From Phycisphaerales bacterium (GTDB lineage: Bacteria; Planctomycetota; Phycisphaerae; Phycisphaerales; UBA1924): DNA of 64,000 bases. The DNA lies in assembly GCA_020427395.1 (NCBI GenBank), contig JAGQON010000008.1:1-64000 (forward strand). Reading direction: 5' to 3'. Position numbers and translations under genes: made by a program. Of the stretch, positions 1 to 6,929 are shown one piece after another. Positions within the stretch are counted from its first letter, which is position 1, and each line of letters begins with the position of its first letter. The notes beneath the pieces are model-generated. The model was not told the origin of the DNA. It searched no databases and was given only the letters and a program-made list of their open reading frames with translations.

Positions 1-131
1 TTGACCCCAAGGGCAGCATCCTGGGCGAACTGGGTGATCAGGAAGGCGTGCTCAGCGTCGAAATCGATCCGAAGATCGTTAGCGAATGGCGTTCAACTTT
101 TCCAGCGCTGAACGACATCAAGCTGATTTGA
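1..131 (+). CDS. Carbon-nitrogen hydrolase (nitrilase superfamily), C-terminal fragment
   Basis: Only the last 42 codons are in the window, read in frame from base 3 to the TGA at 129-131. The fragment reads DPKGSILGELGDQEGVLSVE, then an IDPKIV segment and a WRSTFPAL tail. The order P-x-G, a G-x2-EGVL-x3-EID strand, then a basic residue and FPAL matches the C-terminal end of amidases, N-carbamoylputrescine amidases and related nitrilase-superfamily enzymes. The catalytic Glu-Lys-Cys residues lie upstream of the window, so the substrate cannot be inferred. The gene converges on rplS, with the rplS terminator between them. The family call rests on the tail alone and is moderate. Confidence 0.55.
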   Translation, partial: DPKGSILGELGDQEGVLSVEIDPKIVSEWRSTFPALNDIKLI

Positions 132-146
132 TGCACGCAAGAAAAA

Positions 147-166
147 CCCCCGCGAGTTCGCGGGGG
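147..166 (-). terminator. Intrinsic terminator of rplS
   Basis: A perfect 8-bp GC stem (CCCCCGCG / CGCGGGGG) with an AGTT loop. The five A residues at 142-146 become a U-tract on the minus strand, so it mainly ends rplS transcription. No T-tract follows on the plus strand. Confidence 0.85.
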
Positions 167-194
167 TCAGGTGATTCATGCAATGCACGCGTGC

Positions 195-587
195 TTACTT
201 CTGCACCGTGTCGAGTCCCTCGACATGCTTCAGGCCGCGACGGCGATCGCGGAGGCGACGCGACTTACCAACGCGGTCGCGCAGGTAGTACAGCTTGGCA
301 CGACGAGAATCGCCACGACGGACAACCTCGAACTTTGCGATCAGCGGGGAGTTGATGGGCCAGGTACGCTCGACGCCGATGTCGCCGACGAGACGACGAA
401 CGGTGATGTTCTCGTCGATGCCGCGACCCTTCCGCGAGATCAGCACACCCTGGAAGACCTGGATGCGTTCCTTGTCACCCTCGACGATACGAGCGTGCAC
501 ATTGATCGTGTCGCCAATGTCGAAACGGGGGACATCGGTCTTGAGCTGATCGGCGTTGATCGATTCAATGATCTGCTGGTTGCCCAT
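195..587 (-). CDS. rplS: 50S ribosomal protein L19
   Basis: This 130-residue protein is a full-length L19, a large-subunit protein at the 30S-50S interface. Visible family features are the GDTINVHARI segment, the IQVFQGVLISRKGRGID block and the basic C-terminal part (RRAKLYYLRDRVGK). The usual length is about 115-130 residues. The ATG is preceded by AAGGAA seven bases upstream. A strong terminator follows the stop. In many bacteria rplS is the last gene of an rpsP-rimM-trmD-rplS operon. Here it stands alone on the minus strand with an oxidoreductase between it and rpsP. Confidence 0.97.
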   Translation of the reverse strand: MGNQQIIESINADQLKTDVPRFDIGDTINVHARIVEGDKERIQVFQGVLISRKGRGIDENITVRRLVGDIGVERTWPINSPLIAKFEVVRRGDSRRAKLYYLRDRVGKSRRLRDRRRGLKHVEGLDTVQK

Positions 588-727
588 GGCAAGATTCCTT
601 CACAACTGCCCGCACGCGATCCCCGCGCCGGGACGGCAACCATAGGCCACTCCAACACGCTTGTCGAGGATCACAAAGCGTTCATTCTCACGCCCATGCG
701 ACGGGCACCCAAGTCTACACTCCCCCC

Positions 728-1774
728 ATGAGAGCAATCGTCGTTACCAAGCAAGGCGCACCAGTCGCACCAAACATTACCCTGCAATCCAGCTGGCCCG
801 ACCCGCTGATGGCCCGCCCCGGCGAGGTCATCATCAGGACCCTCTGCTCGGCCTTCAATCATATGGACCTCTGGGTTGGCAAGGGTGTTCCCGGGCTCGA
901 TCTCGACTACCCCCGCGTCTCGGGCTGCGATGGCTGCGGCGAGGTCCTCGCCGTCGGCGACGGCGTGGACAAAGCCTGGGTCGGCAAACGCGTGATCTAC
1001 AACGCCGCAGTCCGTGTGCCTGATCGTCCACGCCCCCAGGACCCGCCCGCGAGCACCATGTGCCCCAACTACGAGCTCATCGGCGAGCACCACAACGGTG
1101 CCCACGCCGAGATGTTCGCTTGCCCAGCCGACAATCTCGCCGCCGTCAGCGACGACTGCGACCCAGCCGAGGCCGCCGCATTCGGGCTCTGCGCCCTGAC
1201 CGCCTACTCCATGATGCTCACCAAGGGTGATCTCCGCCCGGGTCAATCCGTCCTCATCACCGGCATCGGCGGCGGCGTCGCAACCAGCGCACTGGCCATC
1301 GCCAAACACCTCGGGTGCAGCGTCTGCGTCACCTCTCGCCACCAGTGGAAGCTCGACAAGGCCATCGAACTCGGTGCCGACCACGCCATCCTCGACGAAG
1401 GGCAGGACTGGTCGCGTGATGTACGCAACTGGACCAACAAACGAGGCATCGATATGGCCGTCGACTCCGTCGGCAAGGCTACCCATCTCCACTGCATCAA
1501 ATCGCTCGCCCGAGGCGGGGCCTATGTCACCCCCGGCTGCACCACTGGCCCAGACGCCACAACCGACCTCGCCCGAATCTTCTGGAACCAGCTACGCATC
1601 CTCGGCTCCACCATGGGCAGCAACGACGAGTTCAAGGAAGTCACCGCCATGTTCAACAGCGGTGCCCTCAAACCGGTTGTCGACAAGGTCTTCACGCCCG
1701 AGCAGTGCACCGCTGCCTACGAACGCCTCGAAGCCGGCGAGCAGTTCGGCAAGATCGTCATCGACTGGCGGTAA
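728..1774 (+). CDS. MDR-family zinc-type alcohol dehydrogenase / quinone reductase-like protein
   Basis: A 348-residue medium-chain dehydrogenase/reductase. The N-terminal GroES-like domain contains NHMDLWVGKG and a VSGCDGCGEVLAVGDGV segment. The Rossmann domain follows from about residue 165, with VLITGIGGGVATSALAIAKH as the dinucleotide-binding loop. The C-terminus (KPVVDKVF ... AYERLEAGEQFGKIVI) is typical of the family, and the length is normal. The catalytic-zinc cysteine pattern is incomplete, so it may be a zinc-free reductase or crotonyl-CoA-reductase-like enzyme; the substrate is unknown. It lies between the rplS and rpsP genes in the opposite orientation and shares the bidirectional terminator at 1891-1918 with rpsP. 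Confidence 0.88.
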   Translation: MRAIVVTKQGAPVAPNITLQSSWPDPLMARPGEVIIRTLCSAFNHMDLWVGKGVPGLDLDYPRVSGCDGCGEVLAVGDGVDKAWVGKRVIYNAAVRVPDRPRPQDPPASTMCPNYELIGEHHNGAHAEMFACPADNLAAVSDDCDPAEAAAFGLCALTAYSMMLTKGDLRPGQSVLITGIGGGVATSALAIAKHLGCSVCVTSRHQWKLDKAIELGADHAILDEGQDWSRDVRNWTNKRGIDMAVDSVGKATHLHCIKSLARGGAYVTPGCTTGPDATTDLARIFWNQLRILGSTMGSNDEFKEVTAMFNSGALKPVVDKVFTPEQCTAAYERLEAGEQFGKIVIDWR

Positions 1775-1890
1775 CTCTTGTTGCCTTCCCCGCCCTGCGG
1801 TGGAGGTAGGCGGAGCAACGCGGAGCTTGGATAGGGTTCTTGAGTAGACGCTCAGACTTCAGCCTATTGCTATGCTGCTCAAGTACGAAA

Positions 1891-1918
1891 AAAACACCCC
1901 GCGTTTGCGGGGTGTTTT
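1891..1918. terminator. Bidirectional terminator between the oxidoreductase gene and rpsP
   Basis: A perfect 12-bp stem, AAAACACCCCGC / GCGGGGTGTTTT, with a GTTT loop. The A-run on one side and T-run on the other provide a U-tract on both strands. It sits between two convergent genes. Confidence 0.88.
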
Positions 1919-1941
1919 CATGAATCTTATCGAGCTGGCGA

Positions 1942-2514
1942 TTACTCGCTGGCTTCCTCGCCACCCTCGGCTTCCGCCTCGGGCTCTGGGGCAGGAGCGG
2001 GCTGGGCCGCGGCTGCCTTGGCCTTGGCATCTTCAGCGGTCTTGAGCGCGCCGTTAGCCGCGTCAACCTTCGCACCGGCGACGGCGTTCTTCGCGTTGTT
2101 CAGCTCACGCTTCGCGGTGTTGACGAAGGGTGTGAGATCGGCTTCCGAGTCGCCAGCCATCTTGTCGAGCTCAGCGACGATCGCCTCGATCGCCTTGACG
2201 GCTTTCTTGCACTCGCCACGCTTGTTGTTCACCTCGCGCTGCTTCTCCCAGGCGGACATCATGTCGCCCTCGAGAATACCGCGGTTGCCGAGCATGTCCA
2301 TGACCGTATCGCTGGGCTGTGCACCCTTGGCGATCCAGGCCTTGATCTCCTCGACCTTCAGCACCAGTTGCTTGTCGGCATCGCTCTCCATCGGGTTATA
2401 GAACCCAAGGTTCTCGAGCACGCGACCATTGCGACGGGTGCGCTGGTCGATCGCGTTGATGCGGTAGAACGGGCGGTGGGTGCGGCCGAAGCGCTGCATA
2501 CGAATACGGATCAT
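1942..2514 (-). CDS. rpsP: 30S ribosomal protein S16 with a long Ala/Glu-rich C-terminal extension
   Basis: Residues 1-85 are a normal S16 (IRIRMQRFGRTHRPFYRINA, LENLGFYNP, a DTVMDMLG-like end), which helps 30S assembly. S16 is usually 80-90 residues, but this protein has 190. The extra 100 residues start with a helical KQREVNNKRGECKKAV segment, continue as an Ala/Lys/Asp-rich coil-like region and end in an acidic Pro/Ala/Glu tail (QPAPAPEPEAEAEGGEEASE). The ATG has AAGGAG seven bases upstream. It is transcribed away from trmD and ends at a bidirectional terminator. The extension is in frame with typical codon use, so it is probably real; its role is unknown. Confidence 0.95.
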   Translation of the reverse strand: MIRIRMQRFGRTHRPFYRINAIDQRTRRNGRVLENLGFYNPMESDADKQLVLKVEEIKAWIAKGAQPSDTVMDMLGNRGILEGDMMSAWEKQREVNNKRGECKKAVKAIEAIVAELDKMAGDSEADLTPFVNTAKRELNNAKNAVAGAKVDAANGALKTAEDAKAKAAAAQPAPAPEPEAEAEGGEEASE

Positions 2515-2725
2515 GGGTTGACTCCTTCGTGTCCTGCCCGCTCTATTGCGGGGTACCTACCCGGCGCGACCGGTCTCAGTTTGAGCCGGTTTGATCCCTC
2601 GACTGCCCCAACCATTGGGGCTGTCTGCGTTCGCCGGGTCTGTATGATTCCCCTCATCGAAGCGTGAATCCACCCGATCCGATCCGAATATGGGTGTTTC
2701 TGGGCCAACAGCACTATCATCGCCC

Positions 2726-3514
2726 ATGCGCATCGATGTGCTTACCACCTTCCCAGAGCTCTTCTCTCCCGAAGCACCCGGCGTGCTGGGGGTCTCGATC
2801 CCCAAGCGGGTCATCGACGCAGGGCTCATCGAGGTCTACGCGAGCGATATCCGGGCCTTTGCCGACAATAAACATAACAAGACCGACGACCGACCATTCG
2901 GGGGCGGCCCGGGCATGGTCATGATGTGCCAGCCCGTCTGGGACGCGGTTCAGGCCGTCGAAGAAGCCGACCCGACACCGACCCGTCGTATCCTGCTCAC
3001 CCCACAGGGACAGCCCCTAACCCAGGAACTCGTCGAGCAGCTCGCCAATGAACCCCGACTACTCATGATCGCTGGGCACTACGAGGGTATCGACGAACGC
3101 GTGATCGAGAAACTCGAACCGCTCGAGATCAGCATCGGCGATTATGTCCTCTCGGGCGGCGAGCTCGCGGCCCTCGTCCTTATCGATGCCATCGCACGCG
3201 TCCAGCCGGGTGCCCTGGGGCATGCGGACTCGGCAACCGAAGATTCCTTCTCCACCGCCCAGACAACCGACGCGGAAGGCAACCCGATCCGACGCAAGCA
3301 ACTCGCCAAACTCGGCATTCCTGACGGTTCAAAGCTTCTCGATTGCCCCCACTACACCCGCCCTCGGATCTGGGAGGGGATGGAAGTCCCCGAGCAGCTA
3401 CTCAGCGGCGATCACGAGGCCGTTGCGATCTGGCGTCTCCAACAACGGCTTGATCGAACTCGGGAACGACGCCCCGATTTGCTTCAAAAGCCCAATCCGG
3501 ATACGCTTTCGTGA
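2726..3514 (+). CDS. trmD: tRNA (guanine-N1)-methyltransferase TrmD
   Basis: SPOUT-family enzyme that methylates G37 of tRNAs from S-adenosylmethionine. The chosen ATG at 2726 gives MRIDVLTTFPELF, the standard TrmD N-terminus; an upstream in-frame start at 2690 would add 12 unlike residues. Visible motifs are DRPFGGGPGMVM, the trefoil-knot loop LLMIAGHYEGIDERV and EISIGDYVLSGGELAALVLI, followed by the C-terminal DNA/RNA-binding part with CPHYTRPRIWEGMEVPEQLL. The length (262 residues) is normal. It is divergent from rpsP rather than downstream of it, and rimM is not adjacent, which is unusual. Confidence 0.96.
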   Translation: MRIDVLTTFPELFSPEAPGVLGVSIPKRVIDAGLIEVYASDIRAFADNKHNKTDDRPFGGGPGMVMMCQPVWDAVQAVEEADPTPTRRILLTPQGQPLTQELVEQLANEPRLLMIAGHYEGIDERVIEKLEPLEISIGDYVLSGGELAALVLIDAIARVQPGALGHADSATEDSFSTAQTTDAEGNPIRRKQLAKLGIPDGSKLLDCPHYTRPRIWEGMEVPEQLLSGDHEAVAIWRLQQRLDRTRERRPDLLQKPNPDTLS

Positions 3515-3623
3515 CATTTCCGAGGAATATTGACCCTCGAGGTCTGTTTTTCGGGTACTGTTTTTCCCACGCTGCCATGAGCGCAGCATGAACACGAATC
3601 ACGCAGAAACGGAGTTGAATCAC

Positions 3624-3974
3624 ATGAAGAAGTTTGCACTCATCGGGATTGTCGCACTGTCCGCCATGATGGTCGGCTGCTCGAGCACCCAGTGTCGCGA
3701 CGGTGGCGCTTGCGCCGACAAATCGGCATGCAAGGGCGACTGTGGCGGCGACTGCGAAGGCAAGTGCGCTGGCAGCTGCGAAGGCAAGGCCTGCGCACAC
3801 GCCAACAGCACCTTCAAGTGCCCCAATCCCGACTGCAGCGCCAGCAGCCCCTGCTGCGCCAACTGCGCCGCCAAGTTCGCCGAGATGTGCCCCGACTGCA
3901 AGGGCCACGCCAACGCATGCCCCGACTGCAAAGACGGGAAGATGTGCGCCAAGTGCGAAGCAGCCCACAGCTAA
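3624..3974 (+). CDS. Small cysteine-rich lipoprotein (possible metal-binding)
   Basis: A 116-residue protein starting MKKFALIGIVALSAMMVGC, a lipoprotein signal peptide with lipobox MVGC. The ATG at 3624 has GGAG upstream and is preferred to one 36 bases earlier because it gives a clean signal peptide. The mature part holds 20 cysteines including the lipidated one, many in C-x3-C and C-x2-C spacing (GDCGGDCEGKC, CPNPDC, CPDC repeated). Residues are otherwise Ala, Gly, Lys and Asp. No known family was recognised; the composition resembles metallothioneins or zinc-ribbon arrays. It is probably anchored in the outer or inner membrane facing the periplasm. A strong terminator follows, so it is monocistronic. 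Confidence 0.8.
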   Translation: MKKFALIGIVALSAMMVGCSSTQCRDGGACADKSACKGDCGGDCEGKCAGSCEGKACAHANSTFKCPNPDCSASSPCCANCAAKFAEMCPDCKGHANACPDCKDGKMCAKCEAAHS

Positions 3975-3999
3975 TCGATCAGCAATGATCGATGCAACG

Positions 4000-4024
4000 C
4001 CCGCTCGCCTGAGCGGGTTTTTTC
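4000..4024 (+). terminator. Intrinsic terminator of the cysteine-rich lipoprotein gene
   Basis: Stem CCCGCTC / GAGCGGG with a GCCT loop, followed by seven T residues. Confidence 0.88.
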
Positions 4025-4067
4025 ATGCCCGATCGCCCCTGCCACCCGCCACGCTACGATTGCCCAC

Positions 4068-5561
4068 ATGGACGCCCTGCTCACCGCTCTCGCCGACTGG
4101 AAGCCTTTCAACGCCATCGTTGTGGGCGATTTCATGCTCGATCAGCTGCTGAAGGGATCCGCGACCCGGCTCTCCCCCGATGCACCAGTGCCGGTCCTCC
4201 ATGTCCAGGAGCAGCACTCCCTCCCGGGTGGCGCTGCCAACCTCACCCTGGACCTGCTGGCCCTGCACGCAACAGTCAGCGTGCTTGGCATCAGCGGCAG
4301 CGACCCCGAAGCCAAGATCCTGCGCGACAATCTCACCGAAGCCGGCGTGGACTGCGTAGGACTCATCGAGGATGCCTCCCGCCCCACCACCGTCAAGCGC
4401 AACCTCATCGGGCTCGCACAGGGCCGCCATGCCCAGAAGATGTTCCGCGTCGATTTCGAGTCCAGCGAACCCATCAGCGAACAGGTCGAAGCACAGCTAC
4501 TCAGGGCCTTTGATGCCGCGCTCGGCTCAGCTGATGTAGTCTGCATCGAAGACTACAACAAGGGTGTCTGCACACCCTCACTGTGCCAGGCGATCATCGA
4601 GCGGGCGAAAGCCGCGGGTGTTCCGGTGCTGGTCGATCCCGCTCCGATCAAGGACTATCGCAAATACCGTGGCGCGACCGCCATCACCCCCAACCGCACC
4701 GAAGCAGAGCTCGCGACCGGCATCCACGCCCCCGAGGACTCCAGAGAAGCCCACCGTGAGCACCTCGCCCGCACGCTTCTTGATTCATTCGACCTCGACA
4801 CCATCGTGCTCACCCTCGACAAACAGGGCGCTCTGCTCGCACACCGCGATGACCCGCAAACGGTCCATGTCCCCACCACCGCACGCGAGGTGTACGATGT
4901 GACCGGCGCGGGCGATATGATGCTCGCGGCACTGGCCGCCGCGCGGGCCAACGGGCTCGACTGGGTCAACGCGACCCGCTTTGCCAACGCCGCCGCCGGG
5001 CTCGAGGTCGAGATCTTCGGCGTCGCCCCGATCCCCGTCGAGAAGATCCACGACGACCTGCTCCGCCAGAGGACCAGCGAGCTGGGTCGCCCCCGCTCGC
5101 TCGACGAGGTGCTGGTCCAGGTCCGGGCCGCCCGCCAGAGCGGGCAGAAGGTCGTCTTCACCAACGGCTGCTTCGATGTCCTCCACGCCGGGCATGTCTC
5201 GCTGCTGCAGCGATGCGCAGAACTGGGCGACATGCTCATCATCGGGCTCAACGACGATCATTCGGTCCGGGCTCTCAAGGGGCCCGAGCGTCCGGTCAAC
5301 AACCAGAACCACCGTGCCTACCTGCTCAGCGCCCTGCAGTGCGTCGATTCGGTCGTGCTCTTCGGCGAGGACACCCCGATCCGACTCATCGAGGCCATCA
5401 AGCCCGATGTGCTCGTCAAGGGCGGCGACTACACCCCGGATACCGTCGTCGGGTGCGATATCGTCGAGGCCAACGGCGGAAAAGTCGTCTTGCTGGACCT
5501 GATCGACGGGCTATCGACCACCCGGACCATCGAAAAGATGCGTCAGACCACCCCCAACTGA
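4068..5561 (+). CDS. hldE: Bifunctional D-glycero-beta-D-manno-heptose-7-phosphate kinase / heptose-1-phosphate adenylyltransferase
   Basis: A 497-residue two-domain enzyme making ADP-heptose for the LPS inner core. Residues 1-330 form a ribokinase-type kinase (VVGDFMLDQLLKG at the start, GGAANLTLDLLAL, and the anion-hole motif DVTGAGDMMLAALAAA). From about residue 350 a nucleotidyltransferase domain follows, with VVFTNGCFDVLHAGHVSLLQ (HxGH signature) and VVLFGEDTPI. The length matches E. coli HldE (about 477). It implies the cell builds a heptose-containing LPS, in agreement with lpxK and the LptA-like gene in this window. It stands alone after a terminator and precedes an ASCH-domain gene. 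Confidence 0.95.
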   Translation: MDALLTALADWKPFNAIVVGDFMLDQLLKGSATRLSPDAPVPVLHVQEQHSLPGGAANLTLDLLALHATVSVLGISGSDPEAKILRDNLTEAGVDCVGLIEDASRPTTVKRNLIGLAQGRHAQKMFRVDFESSEPISEQVEAQLLRAFDAALGSADVVCIEDYNKGVCTPSLCQAIIERAKAAGVPVLVDPAPIKDYRKYRGATAITPNRTEAELATGIHAPEDSREAHREHLARTLLDSFDLDTIVLTLDKQGALLAHRDDPQTVHVPTTAREVYDVTGAGDMMLAALAAARANGLDWVNATRFANAAAGLEVEIFGVAPIPVEKIHDDLLRQRTSELGRPRSLDEVLVQVRAARQSGQKVVFTNGCFDVLHAGHVSLLQRCAELGDMLIIGLNDDHSVRALKGPERPVNNQNHRAYLLSALQCVDSVVLFGEDTPIRLIEAIKPDVLVKGGDYTPDTVVGCDIVEANGGKVVLLDLIDGLSTTRTIEKMRQTTPN

Positions 5562-5619
5562 TCACGCCCGACCCCCAATTCCGGGAATTTCACCCGTCCC
5601 GGGCTGCTCGGAGCAAAGC

Positions 5620-5639
5620 ATCGGACGCGATCGTCCGAT
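5620..5639 (+). promoter_or_regulatory. Perfect hairpin just upstream of the ASCH-domain gene
   Basis: ATCGGACG / CGTCCGAT forms an 8-bp perfect stem with a CGAT loop. It ends nine bases before the start codon at 5649, so it would cover or adjoin the ribosome binding region. No T-tract follows, so it is not a typical terminator. A regulatory role is inferred only. Confidence 0.35.
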
Positions 5640-5648
5640 AGATGGGGC

Positions 5649-6083
5649 ATGCCTGACACGCACCTGATGATCGTCCAGCCGCAGATCGCCTCGCGCATCA
5701 TGACCGGGCAGAAGCTCGTCGAAGCCCGCCTGGGCACCGATCGCAGCGCTCCCTACAACCGGGTGCAGCCGGGCGATGTCGTCTATATCAAGCCCCACGG
5801 GCAGCGTGTCATCGGCAAAGCGATCGTCCACCGCGTCGATCAGTACTCCGGGCTCAACCCCGGTGATATCGACCACCTGCAGCGTGTCTATAACGACCGC
5901 GTTCAGGGCGATGATCTTTTCTGGGAGTCCAGCCGCGGCTCGACATACGCGACATTCATCACCCTGAGCAGGGTCGCCATGATCGTTGACGAATCGACGG
6001 TGCCCGCATCGCTGCTCGCGCCGAGCAGCAGCGAATGGCGTGTGCTCAACGATGAGCCCCAGCAGACCCGCCGGGCCGCCTGA
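5649..6083 (+). CDS. ASCH (PUA-like) domain protein
   Basis: A 144-residue protein whose first 110 residues resemble the ASCH domain, a PUA-like beta-barrel associated with RNA binding. The signature is K-x-VEARLGTDRSAPYNRVQPGD followed by a VVYIKPHGQRVIGKA strand. ASCH proteins carry a Glu-x-Arg in the same place after a G-x-K and then a PGD turn. The C-terminal 30 residues look unstructured. It is 87 bases downstream of hldE and could be read from the same transcript, but a hairpin lies in between. Its target is unknown. It converges on maf. Confidence 0.72.
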   Translation: MPDTHLMIVQPQIASRIMTGQKLVEARLGTDRSAPYNRVQPGDVVYIKPHGQRVIGKAIVHRVDQYSGLNPGDIDHLQRVYNDRVQGDDLFWESSRGSTYATFITLSRVAMIVDESTVPASLLAPSSSEWRVLNDEPQQTRRAA

Positions 6084-6107
6084 GTTAATCACAATCTCGA
6101 CGATCAA

Positions 6108-6755
6108 TCAATCGACAAAGAATCGCGACACGCGTTCGAGGGTTCTCGTCATGGGGATGCCCACGATCGAGGTCTCATCACCCTCAAAGCTGATAGGCCA
6201 GCCGGCCGCGAGGCGTTCGGTGATGTTGTACGCCCCCGCCTTGCCACGCCACTGCTCGCTGTCGAGGTAAGCGATGATCTCATGCTCCGGGATCGAGCCC
6301 ACACGGACCCGAGATCGGTCAATGAAGATCTCCCGGCGTCCTGTCACCGGATCCACGATCGCGATGCCCGTGAGCACCTCATGCTCGGCATCGCTCATCG
6401 CCACGATCATGGCGTGTGCCTCGGCACGATCGCCTGGCTGCCCCAGGATCTTTCCATCGTGCACGCAAACCGTGTCGGCACCGATGACCACCGTATTGAG
6501 CCGGTTCGCCTCGATGGGCTCCTGCACGAACAGCTGGGCCGAGGATGCCGCCTTGAGGTACGCCAACGCCGCGACCCACTCGGCCGGGTTGAGGTTCTTT
6601 GCGGGGTGAAGCTCGCCGTCATCGACGCTCGCGGGGAGCACCGCGTGGCGGACCCCCGCCTGCTTGAACATGGACTGCCGGCGTGGCGAAGCGCTCGCCA
6701 GCACCACAAAGGGCATCGCGTCGGAATCGTCGAGTTGGGGGAGCGTGGGGTTCAT
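6108..6755 (-). CDS. maf: Maf/YceF-type nucleoside triphosphate pyrophosphatase
   Basis: Maf proteins hydrolyse non-canonical or excess nucleoside triphosphates to monophosphates, a house-cleaning function. Motifs in order are LASASPRRQSMFKQAG (the substrate-binding S-x-SPRR), VVIGADTVCVHDGKILGQPG, LTGIAIVDP, and GKAGAYNITERLA near the C-terminus. The length of 215 residues is slightly above the usual 190-210 because of a 13-residue N-terminal leader; an internal ATG at 6716 (MPFVVLASASPRR) is an alternative start. It is a single gene converging on the ASCH-domain gene. The exact nucleotide preference (dTTP/UTP or m7GTP) cannot be told. Confidence 0.9.
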   Translation of the reverse strand: MNPTLPQLDDSDAMPFVVLASASPRRQSMFKQAGVRHAVLPASVDDGELHPAKNLNPAEWVAALAYLKAASSAQLFVQEPIEANRLNTVVIGADTVCVHDGKILGQPGDRAEAHAMIVAMSDAEHEVLTGIAIVDPVTGRREIFIDRSRVRVGSIPEHEIIAYLDSEQWRGKAGAYNITERLAAGWPISFEGDETSIVGIPMTRTLERVSRFFVD

Positions 6756-6862
6756 GGGCTTAGGTGATACCAGCGTACCTGATCATCGGGTTCGTCGCGA
6801 TGAGTTCTTTGGTAAAGAGTTCTCAGTATTCCTCAGCAGGCACCAAGCGAACCAAAGAAAAA

Positions 6863-6887
6863 GGGACGCCCCGATATGGGGCGTCCC
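6863..6887 (-). terminator. Terminator of the DUF11 lipoprotein gene
   Basis: Perfect 10-bp stem GGGACGCCCC / GGGGCGTCCC with a GATAT loop. The A-rich stretch 6854-6862 gives a U-tract on the minus strand. Confidence 0.85.
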
Positions 6888-6929
6888 GGTCTGTGTGCTT
6901 TATTTCAACCGGGGTGTCCCGGTCGTCGC

